From assembly GCF_900492205.1 (NCBI RefSeq), contig NZ_UEYQ01000013.1:30511-94510 (forward strand): a stretch of DNA of 64,000 nt, given 5' to 3'. This stretch comes from Ciceribacter sp. T2.26MG-112.2 (GTDB taxonomy: Bacteria; Pseudomonadota; Alphaproteobacteria; Rhizobiales; Rhizobiaceae). This document shows positions 16,130 to 25,186 of the stretch, piece after piece (positions within the stretch are counted from its first letter, which is position 1; each line of letters starts with the position of its first letter). A model generated the notes under the pieces. The model made no database searches and was not told the origin of the DNA. It saw only the letters and a list, made by a program, of their open reading frames with translations. The position numbers were made by a program, and so were the translations under genes.

Positions 16130-16396
16130 TTGAAACGGACAGTCATCTATAGCAAGCAAGCTGCCAAGAAACTGGGTCGGATGCCTGCTTCCGAGGCTGC
16201 TCGGATTCGGCAGAAGATTGTGCAATATGCTGAGGATCCAGCGTCGCTCGCCAACAATGTCAAAAAGCTCGAAGGCGTCGAGTACTATCGGTTACGGGTC
16301 GGTGACTGGCGTGTGATCTTCCGGGAGGATGGGTTCATCGTCGACGTCATCAAGGTTGCCGTGCGCGGCGAGGCTTACAGGGGATTGGAACAATGA
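16130..16396 (+). CDS. RelE/ParE-family toxin
   Basis: An 88-residue basic protein with the RelE fold signature: 'IYSKQAAKKLGRMPASEAARIRQKI' and 'VKKLEGVEYYRLRVGDWRVIFRE', in which 'YRLRVGDWRVIF' is the classic core strand pair. It begins with TTG at 16130. RelE-type toxins usually cleave mRNA on the ribosome. It overlaps the XRE antitoxin gene downstream by 4 bp. Toxin-first order is typical of HigBA-like modules. The pair interrupts the AAA+ operon. Confidence 0.88.
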   Translation: MKRTVIYSKQAAKKLGRMPASEAARIRQKIVQYAEDPASLANNVKKLEGVEYYRLRVGDWRVIFREDGFIVDVIKVAVRGEAYRGLEQ

Positions 16397-16839
16397 ACAC
16401 CGCTGTTTCTTTCACGACGCCTAACGGCGAGGACCTCGTGGTTCTGAGCCGTAAGGACTATGAAGCGCTCTTGCGTCAGGCGGAACAGGCCGAGGACCTC
16501 GAAGACCTTCTGTCGGTCCAGGCTTTTGAGGCCAGGGTCGCTGCCGGCGAAGAGGAGCGGATTCCGTCCGAATTTGTCGATCGGCTGATCGACGGCGAGA
16601 ACCCGATCCGGGTGTGGCGGGATTTTCGCGGGCTTTCGGCCAGGGAACTGGCGGCGGCTACGGGGATCAGCGCCGCTTATCTCTCGGAGATCGAGACCGG
16701 CAAGAAGGAAGGCAGTCTGTCCGTCTTCCGGCAGATCGCCAAAGCCCTGCGGCTCGATCTCGACGATCTCGTCTGGGGCGAGGGGCAGCCGAAGAGCGGC
16801 GAAACAGAACGCACGGACGGGGTAAAGAGCAAAGCATGA
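16393..16839 (+). CDS. XRE-family antitoxin of the RelE-like toxin
   Basis: A 148-residue protein with an N-terminal part ('TPNGEDLVVLSRKDYEALLRQAEQAED') that resembles Phd-type toxin-neutralising segments and a C-terminal helix-turn-helix 'GLSARELAAATGISAAYLSEIETGKKEGSLSVFRQIAKALRLDLDDLV'. It overlaps the toxin gene by 4 bp (ATGA) and its stop overlaps the start of the following operon gene in the same way, so it is translationally coupled on both sides. It should bind the toxin and repress the module. Confidence 0.88.
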   Translation: MNTAVSFTTPNGEDLVVLSRKDYEALLRQAEQAEDLEDLLSVQAFEARVAAGEEERIPSEFVDRLIDGENPIRVWRDFRGLSARELAAATGISAAYLSEIETGKKEGSLSVFRQIAKALRLDLDDLVWGEGQPKSGETERTDGVKSKA

Positions 16840-18134
16840 ACCGTCTCCTCGAAGCCGAACTGATCTACGGCCGGCTGCTCGCCGTCACCGAGCCGCATCT
16901 TGTTGCCCGCTATAACAAGGCGCTGTCCGGTTTCGGACTGAAGCCGACCGCTCTTTCCGAGTTCGACATCGACATGACCGGTTTTTCGCCGCAGATCGCG
17001 GCGGAACTGGGCGACAAGGATTATCTCGATCCGAACCGGGTGAACCGCCGTTTCATCGTGCTGACGCCGGAGCAGGAGAACCTTCCGGTGGTGCATACCA
17101 GCTTTTCCAACACCGCCGGCCTGATGCACGAGTTCTTCACCGCCAATGCGCGGGCGATCAATTCGGTGACGATCAAGGATGCGCTCTACGGCGAGATCGA
17201 GGATTCGGTCGCAAGGGTCGAAAGCCTGGAGGACCTGTTGTCGATCAACGCGGTGCAGTTCAAGGCGCTCTCGGCCGAGGATGTGCTCGGCAAGGCCGCG
17301 GAGCTTCGTCGGCTGGCTGATAGACTGCAGAGCGAGCCCGACGCCTGGCGCGATGACGCGCTCCTCAATCGCATGGTCGAGCTTGCCAGGCTGACCGGCG
17401 ACATTCGCCAGAACGTGCTGGTGCCCGACAAGCTGGTGTTCCGCCACGACGCCTTCTGGGCCAATCATTTCGGCGGCACCTATGTCTTCGTCGACGACAA
17501 GATCACCACGGTGATCTCCGATCCGGCGGCGCCCGGTTTCCGTCGCTCGCGTCCCTGGCAGGTCAGCTATATCTCGATCCGGGATCCCAAGCAGATCTTC
17601 GATTTTCTTGCCAGGACGGGACGGATCGAACTGCCGCGGGCGAGCTGGGTCGAGGGATCGGGTCTCTATGTCCATCGCGCCGAAATGGCGGCCATCGCGC
17701 TGGCCTATGACGCCGATCCCGCCATGGACTTTTCCAAGCTGGAGCCGGTCTGGCTGCAGACCTTCATTCACCGCAATGCCGAGCGGGTGGCGCGCGACGG
17801 GACCTATCCGTTCCTGCAGGAGATGATCCGGGCGATCGGCACCTCGGGCAGCATCCGGATCGAGGATGTCGAGCCGTCCCGCCGCTTCCTGCTGGTGCGG
17901 GCCAAGCCGGACCATCGCGACCAATGGCTCACCAACCGGCTGATATCGCAATTGACGCCGATGGACTTCGTGTCGCGTTTCATTTTCGACAAGCAGGGCT
18001 TTTATGATGCCTACGAAGGGTTTAGCGATGGCTTCCGGGAATATGTTGTATCCCGCCTGTCGCAGACCTACTTGAAAGACAAGGCGGGTTTCCGCAAACG
18101 CCTCTACGGCATAGGAGAAGACGACAATGCTTGA
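16836..18134 (+). CDS. Conserved protein of unknown function (AAA+ operon)
   Basis: A 432-residue soluble protein starting at an ATG that overlaps the antitoxin stop codon. I recall similar proteins next to DUF2333 genes in other rhizobia (possibly DUF6638) but cannot confirm a family name. No membrane segment or catalytic motif stands out; 'FRHDAFWANHFGGTYVFVDDKI' and 'SRPWQVSYISIRDPKQIFDFLARTG' are the most distinctive stretches. It overlaps the next gene by 8 bp, so both products are likely made in fixed ratio. Confidence 0.75.
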   Translation: MNRLLEAELIYGRLLAVTEPHLVARYNKALSGFGLKPTALSEFDIDMTGFSPQIAAELGDKDYLDPNRVNRRFIVLTPEQENLPVVHTSFSNTAGLMHEFFTANARAINSVTIKDALYGEIEDSVARVESLEDLLSINAVQFKALSAEDVLGKAAELRRLADRLQSEPDAWRDDALLNRMVELARLTGDIRQNVLVPDKLVFRHDAFWANHFGGTYVFVDDKITTVISDPAAPGFRRSRPWQVSYISIRDPKQIFDFLARTGRIELPRASWVEGSGLYVHRAEMAAIALAYDADPAMDFSKLEPVWLQTFIHRNAERVARDGTYPFLQEMIRAIGTSGSIRIEDVEPSRRFLLVRAKPDHRDQWLTNRLISQLTPMDFVSRFIFDKQGFYDAYEGFSDGFREYVVSRLSQTYLKDKAGFRKRLYGIGEDDNA

Positions 18135-19236
18135 TCCGATCATCGCGTTCTTCCAGCGCGTCTTTGCCGCCATCGGGCGCGGCATCGGCATGGTCGTGGC
18201 TGCGATCTTCTGGCCGTTCCTGGCGGCGCATAGCTGGTATCAGCGGCGCAACTGGCTGATCAAAATTCCGGTCCTGCTGTTCGTCCTGGTGCTGATCGGT
18301 TTCTATGGCCAGTTCATCTGGCGCACGCAGGTCTGGTACGGCTTCGATCCGGAATTCGCCCAGGCCTACAAGTTCCCGGCGCGCCAGACTGCAGCCGGAC
18401 AGGAGAACGCCGCCAAGCCGGGCACCTGCCAGAATTCTGCGATCGTCACGGTGGTCGCCGACCTCACGGATACCAATGTCAACCAGAATATCTGGGTCTC
18501 GTCGTCGCTGATCTACAAGCTCGGCCTGTTCGGCATGGATTGGGACCATACCCCGTTCTTCGACAACAAGGCGTCGTTCCAGCGCGGCGCCAACCAGGTC
18601 GCACGCCGCCTGGCGATCGAACTGGCCGACAATCTCGGCCGCGTGCGCGGCACGTCGAGCATCAACAACGACCTGCAGGATGCCCGCGGCAATATCCAGT
18701 TCGACGAGGGCACCTGGTATTTCGGCACCGATCCGCTCGGCTTCAAGACGCCGACGCCGAACTACTACCGCTCGGCCGTCGAGAGCTGGCGCAAGTTCAA
18801 TTCCTCGCTGGAGACCTGCGCCGCGGTGTTCGATGCGCGCGCGGACAACCTCGTGCAACTGCTCGACCGCATGGCGAGCGACCTCGGCAACACGTCCGAC
18901 ATCCTTCGCCGTCGCTCGGAGGAGTTCAATGCCGGCTGGTTCGACACGCGCGCCGACGATCGTTTCTGGTTCGCCTATGGCCAGCTCTATGCACAATATG
19001 CCCTGCTGCAGGCGACCCGCGCCGATTTCGTCGACGTGATCCGAGAGCGCAACCTGACCGCCATCTGGACGCAGATGGAGCAGCAGTTGCAGGGCGCCCT
19101 GCGCATCCAGCCGGCGATTATCTCCAACGGTTCGGAAGACGGCTGGATCATGCCGACGCACCTGGCCACCATGGGTTTTTATATTCTCAGGGTGCGTTCC
19201 AACATGGTCGAACTGCGCTCGGTGCTCGACCGCTAA
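18127..19236 (+). CDS. DUF2333-family membrane-anchored protein
   Basis: A 369-residue protein with one clear membrane anchor (WLIKIPVLLFVLVLIGFYGQFIW, about residues 42-65) preceded by an amphipathic hydrophobic N-terminus. The large remainder is probably periplasmic ('KPGTCQNSAIVTVVADLTDTNVNQNIWVSSSLIYKLGLFGMDWDHTPFFDNKASFQRG'). The sequence matches what I know as DUF2333. It is the last gene of the AAA+ operon and the only one that can anchor the system to the envelope. A terminator follows directly. Confidence 0.82.
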   Translation: MLDPIIAFFQRVFAAIGRGIGMVVAAIFWPFLAAHSWYQRRNWLIKIPVLLFVLVLIGFYGQFIWRTQVWYGFDPEFAQAYKFPARQTAAGQENAAKPGTCQNSAIVTVVADLTDTNVNQNIWVSSSLIYKLGLFGMDWDHTPFFDNKASFQRGANQVARRLAIELADNLGRVRGTSSINNDLQDARGNIQFDEGTWYFGTDPLGFKTPTPNYYRSAVESWRKFNSSLETCAAVFDARADNLVQLLDRMASDLGNTSDILRRRSEEFNAGWFDTRADDRFWFAYGQLYAQYALLQATRADFVDVIRERNLTAIWTQMEQQLQGALRIQPAIISNGSEDGWIMPTHLATMGFYILRVRSNMVELRSVLDR

Positions 19237-19244
19237 GAGAGGTG

Positions 19245-19270
19245 ACGGCCCGTCTTCGGCGGGCCGTTAT
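19245..19270 (+). terminator. Terminator of the AAA+ operon
   Basis: ACGGCCCG (19245-19252) pairs with CGGGCCGT (19260-19267), followed by TATTT. It overlaps the 3' end of the convergent PAS gene. Confidence 0.72.
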
Positions 19271-19731
19271 TTCCTCGATTCGTCTTCGTCGGAGAAAGCG
19301 GCGGTGCGCAAACGCTCGAAGAACTCGTAGGTAATGCCGACGATTTCGCCGGACGTGCCGGCCTTGGCGCGGAATTTTCCGACGCTGCGGACGAACTTCC
19401 AGCCGTCTTCTCCACGCCGCACGCGGAAGATGTTGTGGTAGCTCTGCTTGAGACTGCAGGTGCGCTCGAAACTCTCCATCAGGATCGGCAGATCCTCCGG
19501 ATTGATCCGGGCGCGGGCCTCCACCAGGTTCAAGGGTCCGTCGGTAACGTCCATCTCGAAAATGCGAAAGACGTCGGGCGTGGCGAAATACAGGCCCGTA
19601 TCCAGGTCAATGCGCCAGAAGCCGTAAAGCCGGAAGGCCTGGGCCAGTTCCACGACCTCGTGTTCGGTCATGCCGACCGAGGTGCAGTCCTGGAATTCCT
19701 TGTGGTCCAGCTGGTCGAAACGCAGGGGCAC
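19267..19731 (-). CDS. PAS-domain protein
   Basis: A 154-residue protein consisting of little more than one PAS fold (PAS_3-like): 'FRLYGFWRIDLDTGLYFATPDVFRIFEMDVTDGPLNLVEARARINPEDLPILMESFERTC' followed by the strand pair 'HNIFRVRRGEDGWKFVRSVGKFRAKAGTSGEIVGITYE'. No output domain is attached, so it must act through a partner. It is 47 bp downstream of a LuxR-type regulator gene on the same strand, a possible partner. Ligand unknown. Confidence 0.8.
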   Translation of the reverse strand: MPLRFDQLDHKEFQDCTSVGMTEHEVVELAQAFRLYGFWRIDLDTGLYFATPDVFRIFEMDVTDGPLNLVEARARINPEDLPILMESFERTCSLKQSYHNIFRVRRGEDGWKFVRSVGKFRAKAGTSGEIVGITYEFFERLRTAAFSDEDESRK

Positions 19732-19778
19732 GATGATCTCTTTCCCCTGATCGGGCGCTTGCCCGCATCCATCAGGAA

Positions 19779-20501
19779 TCAGTTAATTAGCTTCAGCCGT
19801 ATCGCCTTGGCTACCAACTGCGTCCTGTTCACGCAATCCAACTTTTTGATCGCATTGGTCATGTAGGCGTTGACCGTGTGGTCGGACAGCGACAGGATCT
19901 GGCCGATCTCGATCGAGGTCTTTCCCTGGGCAGTCCAGCGCAGGACCTCGAGTTCGCGGGCCGACAGGATATTCGGTGCCGCGGTCTCGGCGCGCCGCAT
20001 GCGGTCGTAAACGTCGAAAGCGTGCAGGGAGATCATGCCCAGTTCGTTGAGTTCGACCTGGTGGAGCGGAGCCCGCTGGCCGTCATAGCGCAGGAAATAG
20101 CGTCCGGTATCGACCGAGTTCATCGGAAAGATCGTGCCCATCAGGAGGCCGAATCGCGTCATCAGTTCATGCATCTTGTCCGGGCAGTCGAAGCTCGACG
20201 AAGGACCGTTTTCGCCGAGATACCAGGTCTGGGGGAGGACGGAATTGGCGAATTTCGGCAGGATCGGGCAATGGCGAAGGAACTGATGCTTGTCGAATTC
20301 GCGGGCAAACTGCTGGGGAAGCGTACTCTCTAGGACCAGAGGCGCGATCGCCAGGTCGTGCGGGGTGGGGGCAGCCATGATCGTCACGTGATCGAGACCG
20401 AATTCGTCGGCGATCCGTTTCATGATGCTCATCACCTGAGCACGTGTCTGGCTGCCGGCTATTTCATCGCTTAGCAGCGATTGACGTTCCGCGGTTGTCA
20501 T
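19779..20501 (-). CDS. LuxR-family regulator without adjacent synthase
   Basis: A 240-residue protein: N-terminal autoinducer-binding-type domain (about 15-165) and C-terminal LuxR helix-turn-helix 'LSARELEVLRWTAQGKTSIEIGQILSLSDHTVNAYMTNAIKKLDCVNRTQLVAKAIRL'. No luxI-type synthase is present in the window, so it is a solo. Conserved tryptophans of acyl-homoserine-lactone pockets are only partly recognisable, so the ligand is uncertain. It is probably co-transcribed with the PAS gene. Confidence 0.85.
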   Translation of the reverse strand: MTTAERQSLLSDEIAGSQTRAQVMSIMKRIADEFGLDHVTIMAAPTPHDLAIAPLVLESTLPQQFAREFDKHQFLRHCPILPKFANSVLPQTWYLGENGPSSSFDCPDKMHELMTRFGLLMGTIFPMNSVDTGRYFLRYDGQRAPLHQVELNELGMISLHAFDVYDRMRRAETAAPNILSARELEVLRWTAQGKTSIEIGQILSLSDHTVNAYMTNAIKKLDCVNRTQLVAKAIRLKLIN

Positions 20502-20663
20502 CTGTGAATTCGAAAGTTGAGGAAGCGGGAAATGTTAACATTAACAAATATATCAGTCACTCTGAAAAGCCAGTACTTTTTACCGGGGATCACCGCAAAG
20601 TCCAAGGGCTGAGCGAAAAAGCCGGTCACGTGGTAAACAAACAGAGGCGTGTGACGCCGGTGG
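20502..20663. promoter_or_regulatory. AT-rich promoter region of the luxR-like gene
   Basis: This 162-bp gap holds TTAACA-TTAACA direct repeats near 20534-20546 in an otherwise GC-rich context. It must contain the luxR-like promoter; no precise box is assigned. Confidence 0.4.
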
Positions 20664-21125
20664 CTAGACGGGCAGGGCGGAACCGGTCTTGACCTCTTCC
20701 ATCACGGCATAGGTGTGGGTTTCCCTGACGCCCGGCAGTGGCAGGATGACCTCCGAGAGGAACTGGCGATAGGCTTCCATGCCGGCGACCCGCGCCTTGA
20801 CCAGATAGTCGAAGCCGCCCGCCACCATATGGCATTCCATCACATCGTCGGACCGCTTGACGGCTGAGGCGAAGGCGTCGAAAACATCAGGCGTGGTGCG
20901 GTCCAGTTTGACCTCGATGAAAACCAGCAGGTTGCGTCCAAGCTTTTCCGGCGACAGGATGGCCATGTAGCCGATGATGAAGCCGTCACGGGTCAGCCGG
21001 CGCACCCGTTCGGCGGTCGCCGTCGGCGACAGGCTGACGCGGTCGGCGAGTTCGATATTGGTCAGGCGACCCTCCTTCTGCAGGGTTCGGAGGATCTTCC
21101 GGTCGAGCCTGTCGAGTTCTTTCAT
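20664..21125 (-). CDS. putR: Lrp/AsnC-family regulator of proline dehydrogenase
   Basis: A 153-residue Lrp/AsnC protein with N-terminal HTH ('LDRLDRKILRTLQKEGRLTNIELADRVSLSPTATAERVRRL') and a C-terminal RAM effector domain ('VFIEVKLDRTTPDVFDAFASAVK', 'VAGGFDYLVKARV'). It is divergent from putA with 110 bp between them, exactly the putR-putA arrangement of Agrobacterium and other alphaproteobacteria. There PutR activates putA in the presence of proline and represses itself. Confidence 0.88.
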   Translation of the reverse strand: MKELDRLDRKILRTLQKEGRLTNIELADRVSLSPTATAERVRRLTRDGFIIGYMAILSPEKLGRNLLVFIEVKLDRTTPDVFDAFASAVKRSDDVMECHMVAGGFDYLVKARVAGMEAYRQFLSEVILPLPGVRETHTYAVMEEVKTGSALPV

Positions 21126-21235
21126 AAAGCACTACCCTCTGGTGTTTTTGTAGTTGTTCCGCCTGACTATAGCGGAAAAATCAGCGATTAAAATCAGCAA
21201 TCAGTCGATAGCTTGCCGATAACACGGAGGTGACG

Positions 21236-24200
21236 ATGATCAAGACTGCCATGCCCGATTTTCCCCGGTTTTCCGCGCCTTTCGCCGGCGACGACGACCA
21301 GTTGATGCGCGACTTCGCCGCGCAGCTTTCGCTCGGCGCCCAGCAGAACGCGGCGATCGACCAGCGCGCCACGCGCTTCATCGAGGCGATCCGCGACAAT
21401 TCCGGCTCGATCGGCGGTGTCGAGGATTTTCTTCGCGAATACGGCCTGTCGACCCGGGAAGGCCTGGCGCTGATGGTGCTGGCCGAAGCGCTCTTGCGCG
21501 TGCCCGATGCGCTGACGCAGGACCGGCTGATCGAGGACAAGCTGAAAGAGGGCGGCTGGAGCGAGCATGAGGCGCATGGCGACAGCTGGTTCGTCTCGGC
21601 CTCCGCCTGGGCGCTGGGCTTGTCGGCCAGGGTCATCCGGCCCGGCGAGACGCCGGAAGGTGTCATGCGCGGCCTGGTCAAGCGGCTCGGCCTGCCGACC
21701 GTGCGCTCGGCCACCAAGCAGGCCATGCGCTTCCTCGGCCATCACTTCGTGCTCGGCGAAACGATGAAGGATGCGCTCGGCCGCGCCGCCAAGAGCGAGG
21801 AAAAGGGCTATCGCCATTCCTTCGACATGCTCGGCGAGGGCGCCCGCACGGCGGAAGACGCCAAGCGCTATTTCAAGTCCTATGCCGATGCGATCGAATC
21901 GATCGGCGCCTTCATGGCCAAGCACGGCAAGGGGAGCCAACTGCCGGACCGCATGGGCATTTCGGTCAAGCTTTCGGCGCTGCATCCGCGCTATCTTGCC
22001 ACCCACCATGAGCGGGTGATGCGCGAACTGGTGCCGGATCTCTTGAAGCTCGCCCAGATGGCCAAGGCGCACCAGCTGAACTTCACCGTCGACGCGGAAG
22101 AGGCCGACCGGCTCGAACTGTCGCTCGACGTCATAGGTGCCGTGTTCTCCGATCCGTCGCTGGCCGGCTGGGACGGCTTCGGGCTGGCCATCCAGGCCTA
22201 TCAGAAGCGCGCGCCGCAGGTGATCGACTATATCGACGAGCTCTGCCAGCGGAACGGCCGGCGCATGATGGTGCGCCTGGTCAAGGGCGCCTATTGGGAT
22301 ACCGAGGTGAAGCGGGCGCAGGAACGCGGCCTTGACGACTATCCGGTCTGGACCCGCAAGCCGGCGACCGATCTCGCCTATCTCGCCTGCGCCGCGAAGA
22401 TGCTGGCCAAGCGCGAGCGCATCTTCCCGCAATTTGCCACCCACAATGCGCTGACCGTGTCGATGATCCTCGAACTGGCCGGCGCCGACCGCACCGGCTT
22501 CGAATTCCAGCGCCTGCATGGCATGGGCGAAGCGCTCTACAACAACCTGCTCTCCGGCAATGAGCGCATCGCCTGCCGCATCTATGCGCCGGTCGGCGGC
22601 TATCGCGACCTGCTCGCCTATCTGGTCCGCCGCCTGCTGGAGAACGGCGCGAACTCGTCCTTCGTGGCGGTTGCCGGCGACAAGAACGTGCCGATCGCCA
22701 ACCTCCTCGAACGGCCGGTCGAACGGCTCGGCATCGAGAAGGGCAAAAGCGTGCGCCACAACCAGATCCCCATGCCGCTCGCGCTCTATGGCGAGCGCAA
22801 GAACAGCGCCGGCTTCGAGTTCGGCCATCGCGAAAGCCTGAAAAGCCTGATCGCGTCGCTGGCCGGCCAGACGGCCAAGGTGGATGCCGGTCCGCTGGTT
22901 CCAGGGGCAACGGGCCAGGCGGAGGCCGCTCCGGTCCTGTCGCCGTCCGACCGTAGCCGGGTCGTCGGAACCGTGCGCAATGCGGCCGTCGCCGACGTCG
23001 ATCGCGCCTTTGCCGCCGGCCGCAAGGGCTTTGCCGTGTGGTCGAAGACGCCGGTCGAGGAGCGTGCTGCCTGCCTCGACAAGACGGCCGACCTGCTGGA
23101 AGCCAATCGCGACCGGCTGCTGGCGCTGCTGTCCGCCGAAGCCGGCAAGACGCTGGACGACGGCATTGCCGAAATCCGCGAGGCGGTCGACTTCTGCCGC
23201 TACTACGCCGCCCAGGCGCGCAAGCTCTTCGCCGAGGCCGAGGCCATGCCCGGCCCGACCGGCGAGAGCAACCGGCTTCTGTGGCGCGGCCGCGGGGTGT
23301 TTGCCTGCATCTCGCCATGGAATTTTCCGCTGGCGATCTTCCTCGGCCAGGTGTCGGCCGCACTCGTCGCCGGCAATGCGGTCGTCGCCAAGCCGGCGCC
23401 GCAGACGCCGCTCATCGCCTATGAAGCGGTCAAGCTGATGCACCAGGCCGGTATCCCGGCCGATGTGCTGATGCTTCTGCCGGGCGGTCCGGAGATCGGC
23501 GCCGCCATTTCGGCCCATCCGCAGCTCGGCGGCCTTGCCTTTACCGGCTCGACCGGAACGGCGCAGGCGATCAACCGGACGCTTGCCGCCAAGAACGGCC
23601 CGATCGTGCCGCTGATTGCCGAGACCGGCGGCATCAACGCGATGATCGTCGACGCGACTGCCCTTGCCGAACAGGTGGCCGACGACGTCGTCGTGTCGGC
23701 CTTCCGCTCGGCCGGCCAGCGCTGCTCGGCGCTGCGCATCCTCTACCTCCAGGAAGACATTGCCGACGGCATGCTGGACATGATCGAGGGGGCGGCGCGC
23801 GAGCTCAATCTGGGCGACCCGGCGCTGACTACCACCGATGTCGGCCCGGTGATCGACGAGAAGCAGAAGGCCATGCTCGAAGGCCATGTGGCCGAGATGC
23901 GCAAGGGCCAGAAGATCCGCTATGCCGGCACGGTGCCCAATACCGGCAATTTCTTTGCGCCGCATATCATCGAACTCGACCGGCCGGAGGCGCTGACCAA
24001 GGAAGTGTTCGGTCCGGTTCTGCATGTGGTGCGGTGGAAGGCCAAGGACCTGGCCAAAGTGATCGAAGCGATCAATGCCACCGGCTACGGCCTGACGCTC
24101 GGGGTGCACAGCCGCATCGAGGCGACCATCCGCACCGTCACCGAGGCGCTCGATACCGGCAATGTCTACATCAACCGCAACATGATCGGCGCGGTGGTCG

Positions 24201-24355
24201 GCACCCAGCCGTTCGGCGGATCGGGCCTGTCGGGCACCGGCTTCAAGGCCGGCGGTCCGGCCTATCTGATGCGCTTTGCCGTGGAACAGGTGATCTCGGT
24301 CAATACGGCCGCCGCCGGCGGCAATGCCAGCCTGATCGCCATCGGCGAGGGCTGA
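21236..24355 (+). CDS. putA: Bifunctional proline dehydrogenase / glutamate-semialdehyde dehydrogenase
   Basis: A 1039-residue enzyme that oxidises proline to glutamate in two steps. The FAD-dependent proline dehydrogenase barrel occupies about residues 60-470 ('ISVKLSALHPRYLATH', 'YLVRRLLENGANSSFVA'). The aldehyde dehydrogenase domain follows ('CISPWNFPLAIFLGQVSAALVAGNAVVAKPA', catalytic Cys near 825 in 'FRSAGQRCSALR', 'FGGSGLSGTG'). It lacks the N-terminal ribbon-helix-helix domain of E. coli PutA, so it is not autoregulatory; the divergent PutR takes that role. The ATG at 21236 is chosen because GGAGG ends 5 nt before it. Confidence 0.95.
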   Translation: MIKTAMPDFPRFSAPFAGDDDQLMRDFAAQLSLGAQQNAAIDQRATRFIEAIRDNSGSIGGVEDFLREYGLSTREGLALMVLAEALLRVPDALTQDRLIEDKLKEGGWSEHEAHGDSWFVSASAWALGLSARVIRPGETPEGVMRGLVKRLGLPTVRSATKQAMRFLGHHFVLGETMKDALGRAAKSEEKGYRHSFDMLGEGARTAEDAKRYFKSYADAIESIGAFMAKHGKGSQLPDRMGISVKLSALHPRYLATHHERVMRELVPDLLKLAQMAKAHQLNFTVDAEEADRLELSLDVIGAVFSDPSLAGWDGFGLAIQAYQKRAPQVIDYIDELCQRNGRRMMVRLVKGAYWDTEVKRAQERGLDDYPVWTRKPATDLAYLACAAKMLAKRERIFPQFATHNALTVSMILELAGADRTGFEFQRLHGMGEALYNNLLSGNERIACRIYAPVGGYRDLLAYLVRRLLENGANSSFVAVAGDKNVPIANLLERPVERLGIEKGKSVRHNQIPMPLALYGERKNSAGFEFGHRESLKSLIASLAGQTAKVDAGPLVPGATGQAEAAPVLSPSDRSRVVGTVRNAAVADVDRAFAAGRKGFAVWSKTPVEERAACLDKTADLLEANRDRLLALLSAEAGKTLDDGIAEIREAVDFCRYYAAQARKLFAEAEAMPGPTGESNRLLWRGRGVFACISPWNFPLAIFLGQVSAALVAGNAVVAKPAPQTPLIAYEAVKLMHQAGIPADVLMLLPGGPEIGAAISAHPQLGGLAFTGSTGTAQAINRTLAAKNGPIVPLIAETGGINAMIVDATALAEQVADDVVVSAFRSAGQRCSALRILYLQEDIADGMLDMIEGAARELNLGDPALTTTDVGPVIDEKQKAMLEGHVAEMRKGQKIRYAGTVPNTGNFFAPHIIELDRPEALTKEVFGPVLHVVRWKAKDLAKVIEAINATGYGLTLGVHSRIEATIRTVTEALDTGNVYINRNMIGAVVGTQPFGGSGLSGTGFKAGGPAYLMRFAVEQVISVNTAAAGGNASLIAIGEG

Positions 24356-24395
24356 TCCGGAAGACGAGGGCGGGAGGCGAAAGCCTCCCGTCCAT

Positions 24396-24914
24396 TCATA
24401 TCTTGTCGACGCCCGTGTCCTTGATCTTCTTCATCATGACCTCGAGATAGCCGAGCATGACGGCGGAGACGACGAAGGCGAGGTGCATCAGCGTCAGCCA
24501 CATGATCTTACCGTCCGTGAACTGGTTCGCGTTGAGGAAGACCTGCAGCAGGTGGATCGACGAGATGGCGACGATCGACGAGGCGACCTTGATCTTCAGG
24601 CTGCCGGAATCGAGCTTGCCGAGGAAGGAAACCTGGTCCTCGGCCTCGTCGAAGCGGCTGACGAAGTTCTCGTAGCCGGAAATCATCACCATGACGATCA
24701 GGCTTGCCACGAGCGCCGCATCGATCAGGCCTAGCATGGCGAGGATCATCTCCGCCTCGCTATAAGTGAAGACATTGCCGGCCACTTTCAGGAACTTGTA
24801 ACCGAAGGACACGGCATAGACGGCGAGGGCTGCGACCAGCCCGAGATAGAAGGCGACGAGGATCCAGCGGCTCGACAGGATGATCCGTTCGACCAGCAAT
24901 TCGAGGGATTTCAT
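24396..24914 (-). CDS. UPF0114 / YqhA-family membrane protein
   Basis: A 172-residue protein with four hydrophobic segments: 'SSRWILVAFYLGLVAALAVYAV', 'MILAMLGLIDAALVASLIVMVMISGY', 'KVASSIVAISSIHLLQVFL', 'LMHLAFVVSAVMLGYLEVMM'. 'SGYENFVSRFDEAE' and the overall length match the YqhA/UPF0114 family, whose function is not established. The start at 24914 (MKSLELLVERIILSSRW) fits the family; the frame stays open upstream without homology. Confidence 0.85.
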   Translation of the reverse strand: MKSLELLVERIILSSRWILVAFYLGLVAALAVYAVSFGYKFLKVAGNVFTYSEAEMILAMLGLIDAALVASLIVMVMISGYENFVSRFDEAEDQVSFLGKLDSGSLKIKVASSIVAISSIHLLQVFLNANQFTDGKIMWLTLMHLAFVVSAVMLGYLEVMMKKIKDTGVDKI

Positions 24915-25186
24915 GGGGCGTTGCTCCAGCGACGTTCGATTGTGGTTGGCAGACATAGGCGCAGCCCGCCTTGCCCGCAAGACCGACGGATGGCGCGGTC
25001 GCGACCAGATGCGGGTGGAAAGTCCATGGTGGACAGATTTCACCGGAAAGGCCGCATTCATTTCCTTTCTTGTCGCTGTCGGATAAATCGGAGGTCAGCG
25101 CGGTATCGCCTTGAAAGCGGTTCTGCGATTTATTGGTGCGGCAGCGGCTGAGGCGCCGAAGCGGGGCAAGGGGGAGTTTGCAGTCC

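Noticed and set aside
19779..20501. LuxR protein as VisN or VisR flagellar regulator
   Set aside because: Those occur as an adjacent pair in flagellar clusters; here there is a single gene with a PAS neighbour and no flagellar genes.
21194..24109. Minus-strand open frame opposite putA
   Set aside because: Shadow of a conserved enzyme gene; no recognisable motif and low-complexity composition.
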